A stretch of DNA of 64,000 nucleotides from Chryseolinea serpens (GTDB lineage Bacteria > Bacteroidota > Bacteroidia > Cytophagales > Cyclobacteriaceae): the NCBI RefSeq assembly GCF_900129725.1, contig NZ_FQWQ01000003.1, positions 124,001-188,000 on the forward strand, read 5' to 3'. Of this stretch, positions 52,965 to 61,741 are shown piece after piece. Below the pieces are notes generated by a model. The model searched no databases. It was not told the origin of the DNA and was given only the letters and a program-made list of their open reading frames with translations. Position 1 is the stretch's first letter, and every line of letters starts with the position of its first letter. Made by a program: the position numbers and the translations under genes.

Positions 52965-53533
52965 GCGGGGAATACATTAGTTTTGAAAATCTTCACGGCA
53001 ATGGCCAGTAGGATCACGCCAAACACACGACGCAAAACGGCAAAGCCCGACTTGCCGATGACGCGCTCCAGCCACGACGACGAACGGAGCACGATATAAA
53101 TAAATACGAGGTTCACTAGAATACCCACCAAGATGTTCCACTCATGGTACACGGCCCGCAGCGAGAGAATGGTCGTGAGCGTACCGGCTCCGGCAATGAG
53201 CGGGAAGGCGAGTGGCACCACCGAACTGGAGCCCTTGGCGTCGGGGTCGTCTTTGATGAGCGTGATGCCCAGGATCATTTCCAGGGCCACGATGAAGATA
53301 ACGATGGCCCCTGCCACAGCAAACGACGCCACATCCAGGCCGAACAAGTGCAGGATCGACTGTCCCAGATACAGAAAGATTACCATGAGAAACGCCGAGA
53401 TGAGCGTGGCCCGTTCGGCATAGATCCTTCCTTCCCGCCTCCGGATGGCGATGATGATCGGGATGGATCCCAGGATATCGATAACGGAAAAGAGAATGAG
53501 TGAAACTGAAAGAATTTCTTTAACGTCCAGCAT
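52961..53533 (-). CDS. MarC family membrane protein
   Basis: 190 residues with six membrane helices. VIDILGSIPIIIA near the N-terminus and AFPLIAGAGTLTTILSL in the middle are the conserved MarC motifs. Despite the name, a role in multiple antibiotic resistance is not supported for the family, and its function is unknown. First gene of a two-gene unit with rnhA. Confidence 0.92.
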   Translation of the reverse strand: MLDVKEILSVSLILFSVIDILGSIPIIIAIRRREGRIYAERATLISAFLMVIFLYLGQSILHLFGLDVASFAVAGAIVIFIVALEMILGITLIKDDPDAKGSSSVVPLAFPLIAGAGTLTTILSLRAVYHEWNILVGILVNLVFIYIVLRSSSWLERVIGKSGFAVLRRVFGVILLAIAVKIFKTNVFPA

Positions 53534-53549
53534 GAACCAAAATTTGGAA

Positions 53550-53557
53550 CAAAGCTA
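53550..53557 (-). promoter_or_regulatory. Candidate -7 element of the marC-rnhA unit
   Basis: TAGCTTTG on the minus strand, an exact TAnnTTTG, 16 bases before the marC ATG. The region where the -33 TTG would lie is occupied by the porin terminator hairpin and has no TTG. Confidence 0.45.
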
Positions 53558-53563
53558 AACTAA

Positions 53564-53589
53564 AAATGCCGGACTTTTGCCCGGCATTT
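53564..53589 (-). terminator. Terminator of the porin gene
   Basis: A perfect nine-base stem (AAATGCCGG with CCGGCATTT on the minus strand) and an eight-base loop, the stem continuing into T residues. It begins 28 bases after the porin stop and lies just upstream of the marC promoter. Confidence 0.7.
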
Positions 53590-53616
53590 CTTTGTAAACC
53601 TTACTTGCGTAAATCT

Positions 53617-54993
53617 TTAGAAGTTGATCTGATATTGCAACACCACTTGTCCTTTGTTGCCGGCCTTCACCATATCGGTGCCTTGCGTCTCAAAGTATGG
53701 GCGGTTCTGATAGTCCAGGCTGATCTTACTGGTGTGGCCTTTGATGAGCCAGTTCACCCCCACGTTCCAAACATTCATGTTGCTGGCCAGGCGGTCGTAG
53801 TTGCCGGCTTGGATGGAAGCGTAGGGCATCAGTGTGCCGTTGCCCGTGCCGAGGAGATCTTTCTTCAGCAGGTAGCCCACTTGTGCGTACACCACTTTTC
53901 CACTGCCGAACATAGGGAATGCGTTGCCTTGCGTACCAGCGTATCCTCCGGGGTTTGCGCCCGGGGCCATGCCGTCGGCAGGATTCATCACGCCGTTGTA
54001 GCGCAGGTAGTTGTGTCCATAGTCCAGGTTGAAATATCCGGCGTAGGCCGACAGCGCGGTTCCTTTTTCTTCATCCACGGGAGCATCATAGTACAGCGCC
54101 ACCGACCACAAGTTCATGTTGTGGTATTGTTGTGTTACGCCGGCATCTTCGGAAGTCCACAGGGCATTCTTTTGCGTGATGAAACCGGCTTCGAGGTTGA
54201 AGACGTTTTTCTTGCCCAAATAGGTGCCCGTCATATACGGCGTGGTGTTGGATTCTTTGTCAAAGAAATTATACATGAAGAATCCTTGATATTGTTTGTG
54301 GTGCCCCTGCTGCGCAAAGGTGGCGTTGGGATTGATCGCCGGTAGTGCTGCACCGTTGGTGGTGATGGGAAACGGATCGCTCATCACGATGCGATAGTCG
54401 AACTTTCCGAGCTGACCACGGGCATAGATGCTCAGCTTGCGCGAGAACTCGTCGGTTTGGTCTACGGTGGCCTGTGCAAACACGGGAACATCCATCGTCA
54501 TGATCGTGCCGATGCTGGGCTGGCTAAAGCGCGACAACCCATTGGTGATGGTGAGACCGCCACCCAGCTTCAGCTTTTCATTGTCTTTCCAAACCTTGTA
54601 TTCCCCCAACGCATCGTGGAAGAACACCTGGAGCTTCCGGTTGCCGGCGTTGTTGGAAAGGAAGTTGAAGTTGTTTTGTCCGAATTGTGTATAGAAGAAC
54701 ACGTGGTCGGTGAGTTGACCATAGAATTGGATGCGGGTTCGGCGCAAGCCAATGTCCACGGTGCTGCTGGCGGGATCTTTCAGTACGGTAGTGCCGGGGT
54801 TGCTGTCGTTGTAGCGCAGCCACACCTGGTTCAGGAAGGTCCATTTCAGATAATGGCTTCCGTCTTCGTTCAGTTTCAAACGCATCTCTTCGATGGCAGG
54901 CTTCGGCGCGGGAGGCGGAGTCTGTTCCTGGGCGAACGCGGATATAAACGGCATCACCACCATCCCAAGGATGGGTAGGGTAAAGTTTTTCAT
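53617..54993 (-). CDS. Outer membrane porin (Porin O/P-like)
   Basis: 458 residues. Signal peptide at 1-21 (MKNFTLPILGMVVMPFISAFA), then a short Pro-rich segment and many amphipathic strands with short periplasmic turns, ending in GNKGQVVLQYQINF with a C-terminal Phe as outer-membrane barrels have. The pattern (DIGLRRTRIQFYGQLTDHVFFYTQFGQ) resembles the phosphate-selective O/P porin family. Downstream of the carbonic-anhydrase-like and SulP genes on the same strand, so anion (bicarbonate or sulfate) passage is a fair guess. It has its own consensus promoter and terminator. Confidence 0.83.
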   Translation of the reverse strand: MKNFTLPILGMVVMPFISAFAQEQTPPPAPKPAIEEMRLKLNEDGSHYLKWTFLNQVWLRYNDSNPGTTVLKDPASSTVDIGLRRTRIQFYGQLTDHVFFYTQFGQNNFNFLSNNAGNRKLQVFFHDALGEYKVWKDNEKLKLGGGLTITNGLSRFSQPSIGTIMTMDVPVFAQATVDQTDEFSRKLSIYARGQLGKFDYRIVMSDPFPITTNGAALPAINPNATFAQQGHHKQYQGFFMYNFFDKESNTTPYMTGTYLGKKNVFNLEAGFITQKNALWTSEDAGVTQQYHNMNLWSVALYYDAPVDEEKGTALSAYAGYFNLDYGHNYLRYNGVMNPADGMAPGANPGGYAGTQGNAFPMFGSGKVVYAQVGYLLKKDLLGTGNGTLMPYASIQAGNYDRLASNMNVWNVGVNWLIKGHTSKISLDYQNRPYFETQGTDMVKAGNKGQVVLQYQINF

Positions 54994-55025
54994 GTGTTCG
55001 TTGGTTTGTTTTTAAATCGCAGGCA

Positions 55026-55055
55026 CAAAGGTATGTTCGTGCGAATTTAATTCAA
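55026..55055 (-). promoter_or_regulatory. Promoter of the porin gene
   Basis: On the minus strand: TTG (55055-55053), a 19-base spacer, TACCTTTG (55033-55026), an exact Bacteroidota consensus. The -33 box overlaps the last codons of the carbonic-anhydrase-like gene. It is 32 bases before the porin ATG. Confidence 0.75.
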
Positions 55056-55577
55056 TGCGATAACCGTGTTGTAGAGGATGTTGTTATAAAAAACTTGCTT
55101 GAGTTGTGCCGGGCCGTTGCCCATCACCACTCCAATCAGGTGGAGGCTGTTCGCCTGCATGCGCTCGCGCAGAAACGGATAGTCGAGCAACAGTTTGCAC
55201 TGATCGATCACGTTCAGTTCCAGCAGCATTTGGTCGCGCACGGTCTTGGGAAGTACCCGCACGTTGGGATTTTTGAAGTAGGCGCCCAGGTTGAAGTGCA
55301 GCATACGGCTCAGGAAGGGGTCCTTTTTCAGGGTATCCATAATGTGGCAATGCGTATGGCCCACGACAATGATCTGCGTGCATCCTTTTGTCCCCACGAA
55401 ATACTCCAGGCTCTCTTGCTGCAAATAGTCGTGACGTTGCAGCATGGCGCCAAGCGAAGCATGTGTGAATACTTGTCCGGAAAAGTCTTCCGTCACCTGC
55501 AAACCACACTCCCGGCAGGTGATCACCAATGTTTTCTTCAACCCGATCAGGGGCTTTAGCGTCGTCAGACTGTTCAT
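55047..55577 (-). CDS. Beta-carbonic-anhydrase-like protein with altered active site
   Basis: 176 residues. The zinc ligands of beta-carbonic anhydrase can be placed: Cys21 (VITCRECG), His74 and Cys77 (VVGHTHCHIM), with normal spacing of 53 between the first two. But the Asp-Arg pair that follows the first Cys in active enzymes (C-x-D-S-R) reads C-R-E-C-G here, so the gate/acid pair is lost and a second Cys is added. It may bind zinc without hydrating CO2, or do so by another route. Its start is two bases after the SulP stop; SulP with carbonic anhydrase is a known pairing for bicarbonate uptake. Confidence 0.75.
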   Translation of the reverse strand: MNSLTTLKPLIGLKKTLVITCRECGLQVTEDFSGQVFTHASLGAMLQRHDYLQQESLEYFVGTKGCTQIIVVGHTHCHIMDTLKKDPFLSRMLHFNLGAYFKNPNVRVLPKTVRDQMLLELNVIDQCKLLLDYPFLRERMQANSLHLIGVVMGNGPAQLKQVFYNNILYNTVIALN

Positions 55578-55579
55578 GC

Positions 55580-57781
55580 TTATGCCAATTGAGTTTCGGA
55601 TTTGCCCACCGCCTTCATAAACCCGTTCACAAAAAGCAGTACCGACTTGATCTCTTCCGGCGACAGCTTATCACGCTTGGCATAGACGACCAGTCTGTTG
55701 CGATGTGACTCCACGTGAATGCTGTCGTGCGTTTCCAGGTAGGTGAGCACCGCTTCGCGGAAAAATTCGCGTACCGCATTTTCGTCGTCGCCGCGCAGGT
55801 AGAAGAGGCGCGAAAATTCCGGGTGGTTCTTGAAGTCGATGTCTTTGCCCTGGGTCATTTGCGAAAGCTTGTTCCATAATTTTTCGGGCTCCAACGCAAA
55901 ATGCGGGAGCGTGCCTTCGATGTCGGACACCTGCACCACGGTGATGGTGGTGTCGGTTTTGGTCACATCGCCTTCCGTCAGGATCAGATCGGAGATTTCC
56001 ACTTTTCCGAATTCGGTATACTTCGTGAGGATGTTCTCTTCGTATTGGATCTTCGTTCCGGTTTGGATCGGGAAGTTCCGGTACTTCAGCGAGTTCTTCA
56101 CCTTTTGGGGATAGAACACCATGTCGTTGTCTTCTGCCAGTCGCCGAAGTTCGATCTGGCGGGTCGACAACCGGATCTCCAGTTTCGAAGCGTTGCCCGG
56201 CGTGTGTTTGCGTGCGGCCAAAGGGTGATTGGAGAATGGATTGAATTTGTCCAAACCTTCCCAGATCAATTTGCCACCCGTCAGATGATAGTCGTCTTCG
56301 AAATGATGAAGTTGCTCCATAAACGAGTGATCCACCAGCTTGGCATCGGCAAAATTGAAGATGATGGTTTTGTTGGGTTTAAATTGATTGAATAGTTTTT
56401 TGAAGCCGAGGAAGTTCGAGAAGGTTGCGGAACCTTTTACGTTCACTTTGTACTCGTCGTCGTTTTCGGTCAGGGTATAGTCGGCTTTGAAAAGACTGGC
56501 CACGGGCGCGCCGTTGATGATGTGGAAGGCGAACTTGGTCAGGATGCCGGCGGCGACACCGAGCAACAAGTCTTCGGCCACGGTGACGATGATGGTCACG
56601 CAGAAGATGGCAAACTGTTCAGGGCCGATTTTATACGTACCGATAAATTCTTTCGGTGAAGCCAGGCGATAGGCCACCGCAATCAGCATAGCGGCCAATG
56701 CGGCGGTGGGGATCATTTCGATGACCGGGATCAACACCAGCATCGAGATCAACAGGAAAAGGCCGTGGAAGAAGTTTGCCCAGCGGGTGCGTGCACCGTT
56801 GTTTACGTTCGCCGAGCTACGGGCCACTTCCGAGATCATGGGCAGACCACCCAACAAGCCGGAGATGCCGTTACCCAAAGCCAAAGCCTTGAGGTCTTTG
56901 TTATAGTCCGATTTGCGTTTGTAGGGATCCAGGCCGTCGATGGCCTTCACCGTCAACAACGACTCGAGGCTGTTCACAAACAAGAACATGAAAACATATT
57001 TCCAGAACACGTATGTGCCGATGGCGGCAAAGCTGGCATTGAAGGAAATGTTCTGCCAGAATTTGCCGATGGAAACCAGGGAGCCTTTATACTGGCCTTT
57101 GAAATCCATCACCATGGCCAGCGGGATCATGATGACCAACACGATCATGGGGGCGGGGATCTTTTTGAAGATGCCGCCTACCATCGGCAAACCGAAAATG
57201 ATGATCAAGCTGCCGATCCCAACGATGGCAATGCTCCAGTTGGCATTGGCGATAAAGACGGGGATGTGCGTATAGAGTTGGATGGGCGACAGATCTTTTG
57301 TGAACGATGGATTGACACCCAACAGGATGGGAAATTGCTTGGCGAAGATCAGTACACCGATGGCGGCCAACATGCCGTGCACCGCAGAGTGCGGAAAGAA
57401 ATCGCTAAACGATCCAAACTTCAAAAATCCGAAGACCACCTGGATGACCGACATCACCAAAACAGCGCCGCAGGCGAGTTGTGTGGCGCTAACGCCTTCG
57501 ATGCCCAATCCCCCAAGGTCGGTCACAGCACCCGCACAAACGGTGATCAAACCGGCGGCGGGCCCTTTTATCGTGAGTCGCCCCCCTTGAAAAATACTGA
57601 CCACCAAACCGCCGATCATCGCCGTGAGCACACCCATGGCGGCGTCGAAACCGCTGGCCTTGGCAATACCCAAGCTGAGCGGGAGCGCCAGTAGAAATAC
57701 GAGAAAGCCCGACAGCGCATCGGTGCGCCAGTTCTGCTTCAGGCCTTCCAAACCGTCTTTAGGAATTTCTAATGTTTTCAT
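55580..57781 (-). CDS. SulP family anion transporter with STAS and extra C-terminal domain
   Basis: 733 residues. About 10-14 membrane helices (about 25-410) with the SulP signature stretch GFDAAMGVLTAMIGGLVVSIF and FQGGRLTIKGPAAGLI; then a STAS domain (about 430-525; FNFADAKLVDHSFMEQLHHF). A further region of about 200 residues follows, with strands and charged helices (for example IEGTLPHFALEPEKLWNKL); I do not recognise it. SulP proteins move sulfate, bicarbonate or other anions with sodium or protons. Two bases separate it from the carbonic-anhydrase-like gene, which favours bicarbonate. Confidence 0.9.
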   Translation of the reverse strand: MKTLEIPKDGLEGLKQNWRTDALSGFLVFLLALPLSLGIAKASGFDAAMGVLTAMIGGLVVSIFQGGRLTIKGPAAGLITVCAGAVTDLGGLGIEGVSATQLACGAVLVMSVIQVVFGFLKFGSFSDFFPHSAVHGMLAAIGVLIFAKQFPILLGVNPSFTKDLSPIQLYTHIPVFIANANWSIAIVGIGSLIIIFGLPMVGGIFKKIPAPMIVLVIMIPLAMVMDFKGQYKGSLVSIGKFWQNISFNASFAAIGTYVFWKYVFMFLFVNSLESLLTVKAIDGLDPYKRKSDYNKDLKALALGNGISGLLGGLPMISEVARSSANVNNGARTRWANFFHGLFLLISMLVLIPVIEMIPTAALAAMLIAVAYRLASPKEFIGTYKIGPEQFAIFCVTIIVTVAEDLLLGVAAGILTKFAFHIINGAPVASLFKADYTLTENDDEYKVNVKGSATFSNFLGFKKLFNQFKPNKTIIFNFADAKLVDHSFMEQLHHFEDDYHLTGGKLIWEGLDKFNPFSNHPLAARKHTPGNASKLEIRLSTRQIELRRLAEDNDMVFYPQKVKNSLKYRNFPIQTGTKIQYEENILTKYTEFGKVEISDLILTEGDVTKTDTTITVVQVSDIEGTLPHFALEPEKLWNKLSQMTQGKDIDFKNHPEFSRLFYLRGDDENAVREFFREAVLTYLETHDSIHVESHRNRLVVYAKRDKLSPEEIKSVLLFVNGFMKAVGKSETQLA

Positions 57782-58068
57782 GTTTGAAAAATTTTAATCT
57801 CAAGTCGGCGGCGCAACACCGCGTGAAAATGAGGCCAGACAACAATTTTTTTTGAATACCAGTAGGGGGGGTGCGATGTTGCCCAAGGCAAAAGGTGAGC
57901 TATGCCCTGACCATCCAAATCCTGTCAAAAAATGACGTTTACAAGTCTTTTGATACCTGAATCGACATCACCCGGGGGCCATATGCCGAACGTCAAATTA
58001 TTGCTGAACATGAAAAGAATGGAAGCGTCGGTATTCTTCCCGGAATCCCGCCGCAAAGCAAAAAGGGA

Positions 58069-58425
58069 TCAGATCTGGAAGGTGCAGAACAACGTCAACA
58101 GCGCACGTTGCGGATGGTTATCCGGGGCACTGACTATGGTGAGCTTATTTTGATAAAACGCGATGAGGTTCACACCGTGAGCCGCCAGGTCCAACAGCGG
58201 GGGCGTGCCCTCGGAAGTGAGCACGTCATCGTGTTCTTTTTCGTCATTTTCTTTTAACAGCAGGGGAACGACAATGGAGTTATGCTGTGGATGAAAGGCA
58301 GTTTCCCGATCGGCGGGGATCTCCTGCACGACCAGGGGGAGGAATGCGGGAGCAAGAAATTGAAACAGCAGCAGGATGAGTGCTACGCGAACAATTTGCT
58401 TGGATATCCTGGACATTGCGCTCAT
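58069..58425 (-). CDS. Small exported protein of unknown function
   Basis: 118 residues from ATG 58425; an ATG at 58416 would leave out three residues. A hydrophobic segment (IVRVALILLLFQFLAPAFLPLVV) serves as signal peptide or anchor; the rest is short, acidic in the middle (KENDEKEHDD) and lacks known motifs. The sequence upstream reads TAACCTTTG on this strand, one base longer than the -7 consensus. It stands alone between the SulP and aminotransferase genes. I am only moderately sure that it is a gene; a weaker frame runs on the other strand (57932-58153). Confidence 0.6.
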   Translation of the reverse strand: MSAMSRISKQIVRVALILLLFQFLAPAFLPLVVQEIPADRETAFHPQHNSIVVPLLLKENDEKEHDDVLTSEGTPPLLDLAAHGVNLIAFYQNKLTIVSAPDNHPQRALLTLFCTFQI

Positions 58426-58531
58426 GATCAGAAACAAAGGTTAGCATAAATTCATGACAATCGAAAACTTCCCACGCAGTTTTTCTTACATGTGGCGTTT
58501 TGACAATCGATTGCAGGACTTTACGCTGAAC

Positions 58532-59584
58532 TTAAAATTTCTTTAAAATGGCCATCAGTTTTTTGATCTCCTTTTTCTTCAATGCCGGAAAATTGGCAAT
58601 CCGAAACGTCGTCGCTTTCCACTCGCCATAGCCTTCTCCCAGCAAAATGTCGTGCTTCTTCGCCAGCGCCTTGATGTGTTGCAACGTGTCGGCGTCGCCG
58701 GTCACCGGCACTACCGTGTGTGAATGAACCGCGCGGTTGCTCACCAGCGGGGCGATCGTTTTACGTTCCGACAAGAAGGTGACCCAGTCTTCATAGCGTG
58801 CCACGATTTTTTCCTGCGTGTCTTTGATGTTGTCACTGTCTTCCAGCACGCGCATCAGCAAATAGATGCCCAGCACGTTGGGGGTGCAGGGTGTTTGCCA
58901 GCGGGTCATCATCGAAGTCATGAAGGTGAGGCTGTTATAATGCTCCTTTTCCGCGATGTGATTGGAGCGCTCGATCGCCTGGGGAGAGCAAATCATGACA
59001 CCGAGTCCGGCGGGAAGCCCGAAACATTTTTGAACAGAAGCAAACCAAATGTCGGCCGCTTTGAAATCCAGGGCAATGCCGGCCATAGACGACACGGCGT
59101 CGACCGCGATGAGATGTTTTGGGTGATTTTTTTTGATCCGTTTGATCAGTGCCGACGGCACTTGTGTTCCGTTCGATGTTTCGTTTTGAGTGATACAGAT
59201 CACACCTTCTTCGGCGAAGGTGAGCTTGGCGGGGTCCAGTTTCTCCTCCACACCAAACGGCACGGCCGTGGCCCCGCTGTGCAGGCGCTGCGTGTACTCG
59301 TGCCACTTCTGTCCGAAGGCGCCGTTATATAAGTGATAACTCTTGTCGGTAATGAGCGACTGGGCAATGATCTCCCAGCACTCGGTGGCCGACGAGGTAT
59401 AGAAAATCGTGTAGTCGGAAGGGATGTTCAGCCGTTGTTTCAATAGCGAAACCGTGCGCTCGGAGATGGCCATGAAGGCGTCGCTGCGATGGTTTATGCT
59501 CATCACGCCCAACTCGTGCGCGTCTTGCACATAGCGGGGTATTTCGTCGTGTACGCGTGAAGGTCCTGGATAAAAGCTGATCAT
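58532..59584 (-). CDS. Class V aminotransferase (SerC/alanine-glyoxylate aminotransferase-like)
   Basis: 350 residues. N-terminal FYPGPSRVHDEI is the class V start; HNR-like NHRSDAF binds the substrate end; VDAVSSM contributes Asp162; and Lys186 in SVQKCFGLPAGLG holds pyridoxal phosphate. The group includes phosphoserine aminotransferase and alanine-glyoxylate aminotransferase. No serA or serB is adjacent, so a serine role is likely but not certain. Confidence 0.87.
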   Translation of the reverse strand: MISFYPGPSRVHDEIPRYVQDAHELGVMSINHRSDAFMAISERTVSLLKQRLNIPSDYTIFYTSSATECWEIIAQSLITDKSYHLYNGAFGQKWHEYTQRLHSGATAVPFGVEEKLDPAKLTFAEEGVICITQNETSNGTQVPSALIKRIKKNHPKHLIAVDAVSSMAGIALDFKAADIWFASVQKCFGLPAGLGVMICSPQAIERSNHIAEKEHYNSLTFMTSMMTRWQTPCTPNVLGIYLLMRVLEDSDNIKDTQEKIVARYEDWVTFLSERKTIAPLVSNRAVHSHTVVPVTGDADTLQHIKALAKKHDILLGEGYGEWKATTFRIANFPALKKKEIKKLMAILKKF

Positions 59585-59713
59585 GGGGGAGTATCTGTTT
59601 TGGGTTCGAAAACCTTAACGGCTTTCGACGTGGTTTAGATGTTGGCCGGCAAACAAAGTCACAACGGCCCTGCTCCAGTGCGCAAAAATGGCCTCAAAAT
59701 GAGGTGCAGGAGC

Positions 59714-60136
59714 CTATTTCCGACCCATCAAAAAGGTCAGGGCCAGGGCATAGCCCTCCATGCCAAAGCCGGTGAGCATGCCGGCGCATTTGGAGGTGAT
59801 CAGGCTTTTGTGCCGGAACTCCTCGCGGGCATAGACGTTGGAAATGTGCACTTCCACCACCGGCGTCTTGATCCCCCCGATGGCGTCGTGGATGGCCACC
59901 GATGTGTGTGTATACGCCCCGGCATTCAACACGATCCCATCAAACGAAAAGCCCACCTCATGCAACTTGTTCACGATCTCGCCTTCCACGTTCGACTGGT
60001 AGTAGTGGAGCGACAACGACGGAAAACGCTTTCTCAGCGTCTCCAAAAAGTCTTCAAACGATTCACTGCCATAAATGGAAGTCTCCCGCTTGCCAAGCAG
60101 GTTCAGGTTGGGGCCGTTGATGATTTGTATGTTCAT
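59714..60136 (-). CDS. aroQ: Type II 3-dehydroquinate dehydratase
   Basis: 140 residues, normal for the dodecameric type. IINGPNLNLLGKRETSIYG holds Arg17 and Tyr22, the catalytic pair; LNAGAYTHTSVAIHDAI and VEVHISNVYAREEFRHKS complete the active site. It removes water from 3-dehydroquinate to give 3-dehydroshikimate in the shikimate pathway. Single gene diverging from xerD. Confidence 0.95.
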   Translation of the reverse strand: MNIQIINGPNLNLLGKRETSIYGSESFEDFLETLRKRFPSLSLHYYQSNVEGEIVNKLHEVGFSFDGIVLNAGAYTHTSVAIHDAIGGIKTPVVEVHISNVYAREEFRHKSLITSKCAGMLTGFGMEGYALALTFLMGRK

Positions 60137-60194
60137 GGGGTTAAGTTAAGCAGGAAAGTTACGGGCCCAAGGCGAAATAAAAAATCTCCGCCTT

Positions 60195-60260
60195 CGCTGA
60201 AGCTTCGACGGGCGCGGCCCTTTTGAGGCTTCTTCGAAGGAGCCCGCTGAGGCTTCAACG
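60195..60260 (+). repeat. Imperfect direct repeat upstream of xerD
   Basis: CGCTGAAGCTTCGACG (60195-60210) recurs as CGCTGAGGCTTCAACG (60245-60260), matching 14 of 16 bases. Each copy is partly palindromic around AAGCTT/GGCTTC. They lie between aroQ and xerD, in the region where the promoters should be; they may be a dispersed repeat word rather than operators. Confidence 0.5.
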
Positions 60261-60280
60261 AAAGCCATTAACTTAGTGCC

Positions 60281-61189
60281 ATGAACTGGGACCTCCATAC
60301 CAAACATTTCAATCATTATCTCAAACTCGAGCGTTCCCTGTCGCCAAACTCCATCCAAGCCTATTTGCACGACGTGACCCTGCTTCAACAATTTATGAGC
60401 ATGCACCACCCCAACACGTCGCCGCTCACGGTCACCACTAAACATTGCCAACAGTTCCTTCAATATATCAACGAGCTGGGCATGAGCGCCTACAGCCAGG
60501 CGCGCATCCTCTCCGGTCTCAAGGCCTTTTTCAAATACCTGCTTTTCGAGTCGCTCATCGAAAAAGATCCCACGGCCTTGCTGGAAGGCCCGAAGCTGGG
60601 CCGCAAACTTCCCGATACGCTGAGTTATCCCGAGATCGAAAAGCTCCTGCAGGCCATCGACCAATCCAAACCCGAAGGCGGCCGCAACCGCGCCATGCTG
60701 GAAGTGCTCTATAGTTCAGGGCTCCGTGTCAGCGAACTGGTCGACCTCAAGTTAAACGACGTCCACGCCGACGTGGGATTTCTCCGGGTCACCGGAAAGG
60801 GAAACAAAGAGCGGCTTGTGCCGATTGGCCGTGATGCGTTGAAGTATACGAAGCTTTACGTGGAGGAGATCCGCGGACGTTCGCCACACAAGCCGGCGCA
60901 GAAGGGGCATGAGGGTTTTGTGTTCTTGAATCGAAATGGAAAGAAGCTCACGCGGGTTATGATCTTTACGATCATCAAGAATCTCGCCCTCCATATCGGG
61001 TTGAACAAGACGATCAGCCCGCACACGTTTCGTCACTCGTTCGCCACGCATCTCATCGAGGGTGGGGCCGATTTACGTGCAGTGCAGGAAATGCTAGGTC
61101 ACGAATCCATCACAACCACCGAGATATACACACACCTCGACCGCGATTATCTCCGCCAGGTGATCCAGGAGTTTCATCCGCGCGCATAG
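60281..61189 (+). CDS. xerD: Site-specific tyrosine recombinase XerD
   Basis: 302 residues, usual length. N-terminal core-binding domain (about 5-95) and catalytic domain with Arg149 (SSGLRVSEL), Lys173 (GKGNKERLVP), His248 and Arg251 (HTFRHSFATH), His274 (LGHESITTTEIY) and nucleophile Tyr283. All are present. XerD resolves chromosome dimers at dif with XerC, or alone in some lineages. No dif-like site was recognised here, and the gene is next to aroQ, so I take it as the housekeeping enzyme rather than a mobile-element integrase. Confidence 0.92.
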   Translation: MNWDLHTKHFNHYLKLERSLSPNSIQAYLHDVTLLQQFMSMHHPNTSPLTVTTKHCQQFLQYINELGMSAYSQARILSGLKAFFKYLLFESLIEKDPTALLEGPKLGRKLPDTLSYPEIEKLLQAIDQSKPEGGRNRAMLEVLYSSGLRVSELVDLKLNDVHADVGFLRVTGKGNKERLVPIGRDALKYTKLYVEEIRGRSPHKPAQKGHEGFVFLNRNGKKLTRVMIFTIIKNLALHIGLNKTISPHTFRHSFATHLIEGGADLRAVQEMLGHESITTTEIYTHLDRDYLRQVIQEFHPRA

Positions 61190-61741
61190 CCGGCCTCCCG
61201 TTCTTGCCCTTAAACGCATTTGGCTCGATTCCCTATGTTTATTCAACAGGCGACTTCGACTTCGATGCAAAAACTGATTTTATACTTTGGTATGACGGAA
61301 CATTTTATCTATACCTAACGAAATTTGCGACTAACAACAATAATGTCAAGTTGCTAACTAAGGCAAGGCTTAAAAACATGATAGATATTAGTTTTCGCGA
61401 ATAGCTCAAACAAACAACTCGTAGTAACTACAAAACTGGCTCATACATAGCAAGGATGTGGAAATTTAAATGACTATTTAGATGAAAAGAGTAAACATAG
61501 AATATGGTGAAATATTATGATTCATTCAGCTACCCCGGGGTAGAAGCACCAAAATAGCTTTTAATTTAGCGCAGAAACTTTGGTATGGCACGCCGCTTGA
61601 TTTAAGCGGTACCACGTCATGGACGTAGAAAGATTTTTGGTGATACCAATGATATAAATAAGTTTTATGAGAATTACAATTACAAAACATGGATTGACAC
61701 AGAGTACTATGTGTGGAATAGCGGATTATTATCTTAGCGTC
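61190..61741. other. AT-rich gene-free gap after xerD
   Basis: About 550 bases with visibly lower GC than neighbours. A 66-codon frame (61204-61404) starts only with TTG and shows no motif; I do not call it. A palindrome, CCGCTT-GATTT-AAGCGG, lies at 61595-61611, without a T run. The last part holds the candidate promoter at 61637-61666. Confidence 0.5.
61637..61666 (+). promoter_or_regulatory. Candidate promoter of the propeller protein gene
   Basis: TTG (61637-61639), 19 bases, TAAGTTTT (61659-61666), one base away from TAnnTTTG. The ATG at 61667 touches the -7 box, so it lies outside any transcript from here; this supports the start at 61742. Confidence 0.5.

Noticed and set aside
57932-58153. 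73-codon plus-strand frame overlapping the small exported protein
   Set aside because: It overlaps a minus-strand frame with a clear hydrophobic signal segment and has no feature of its own.
60281-61189. XerD considered as integrase of a mobile element
   Set aside because: Length and all catalytic residues fit housekeeping XerD, it lies beside aroQ, and no attachment repeats or element genes follow within the window.
61204-61404. 66-codon frame after xerD
   Set aside because: Begins with TTG only, lies in AT-rich DNA where stops are expected to be avoided by chance at this length, and has no motif.
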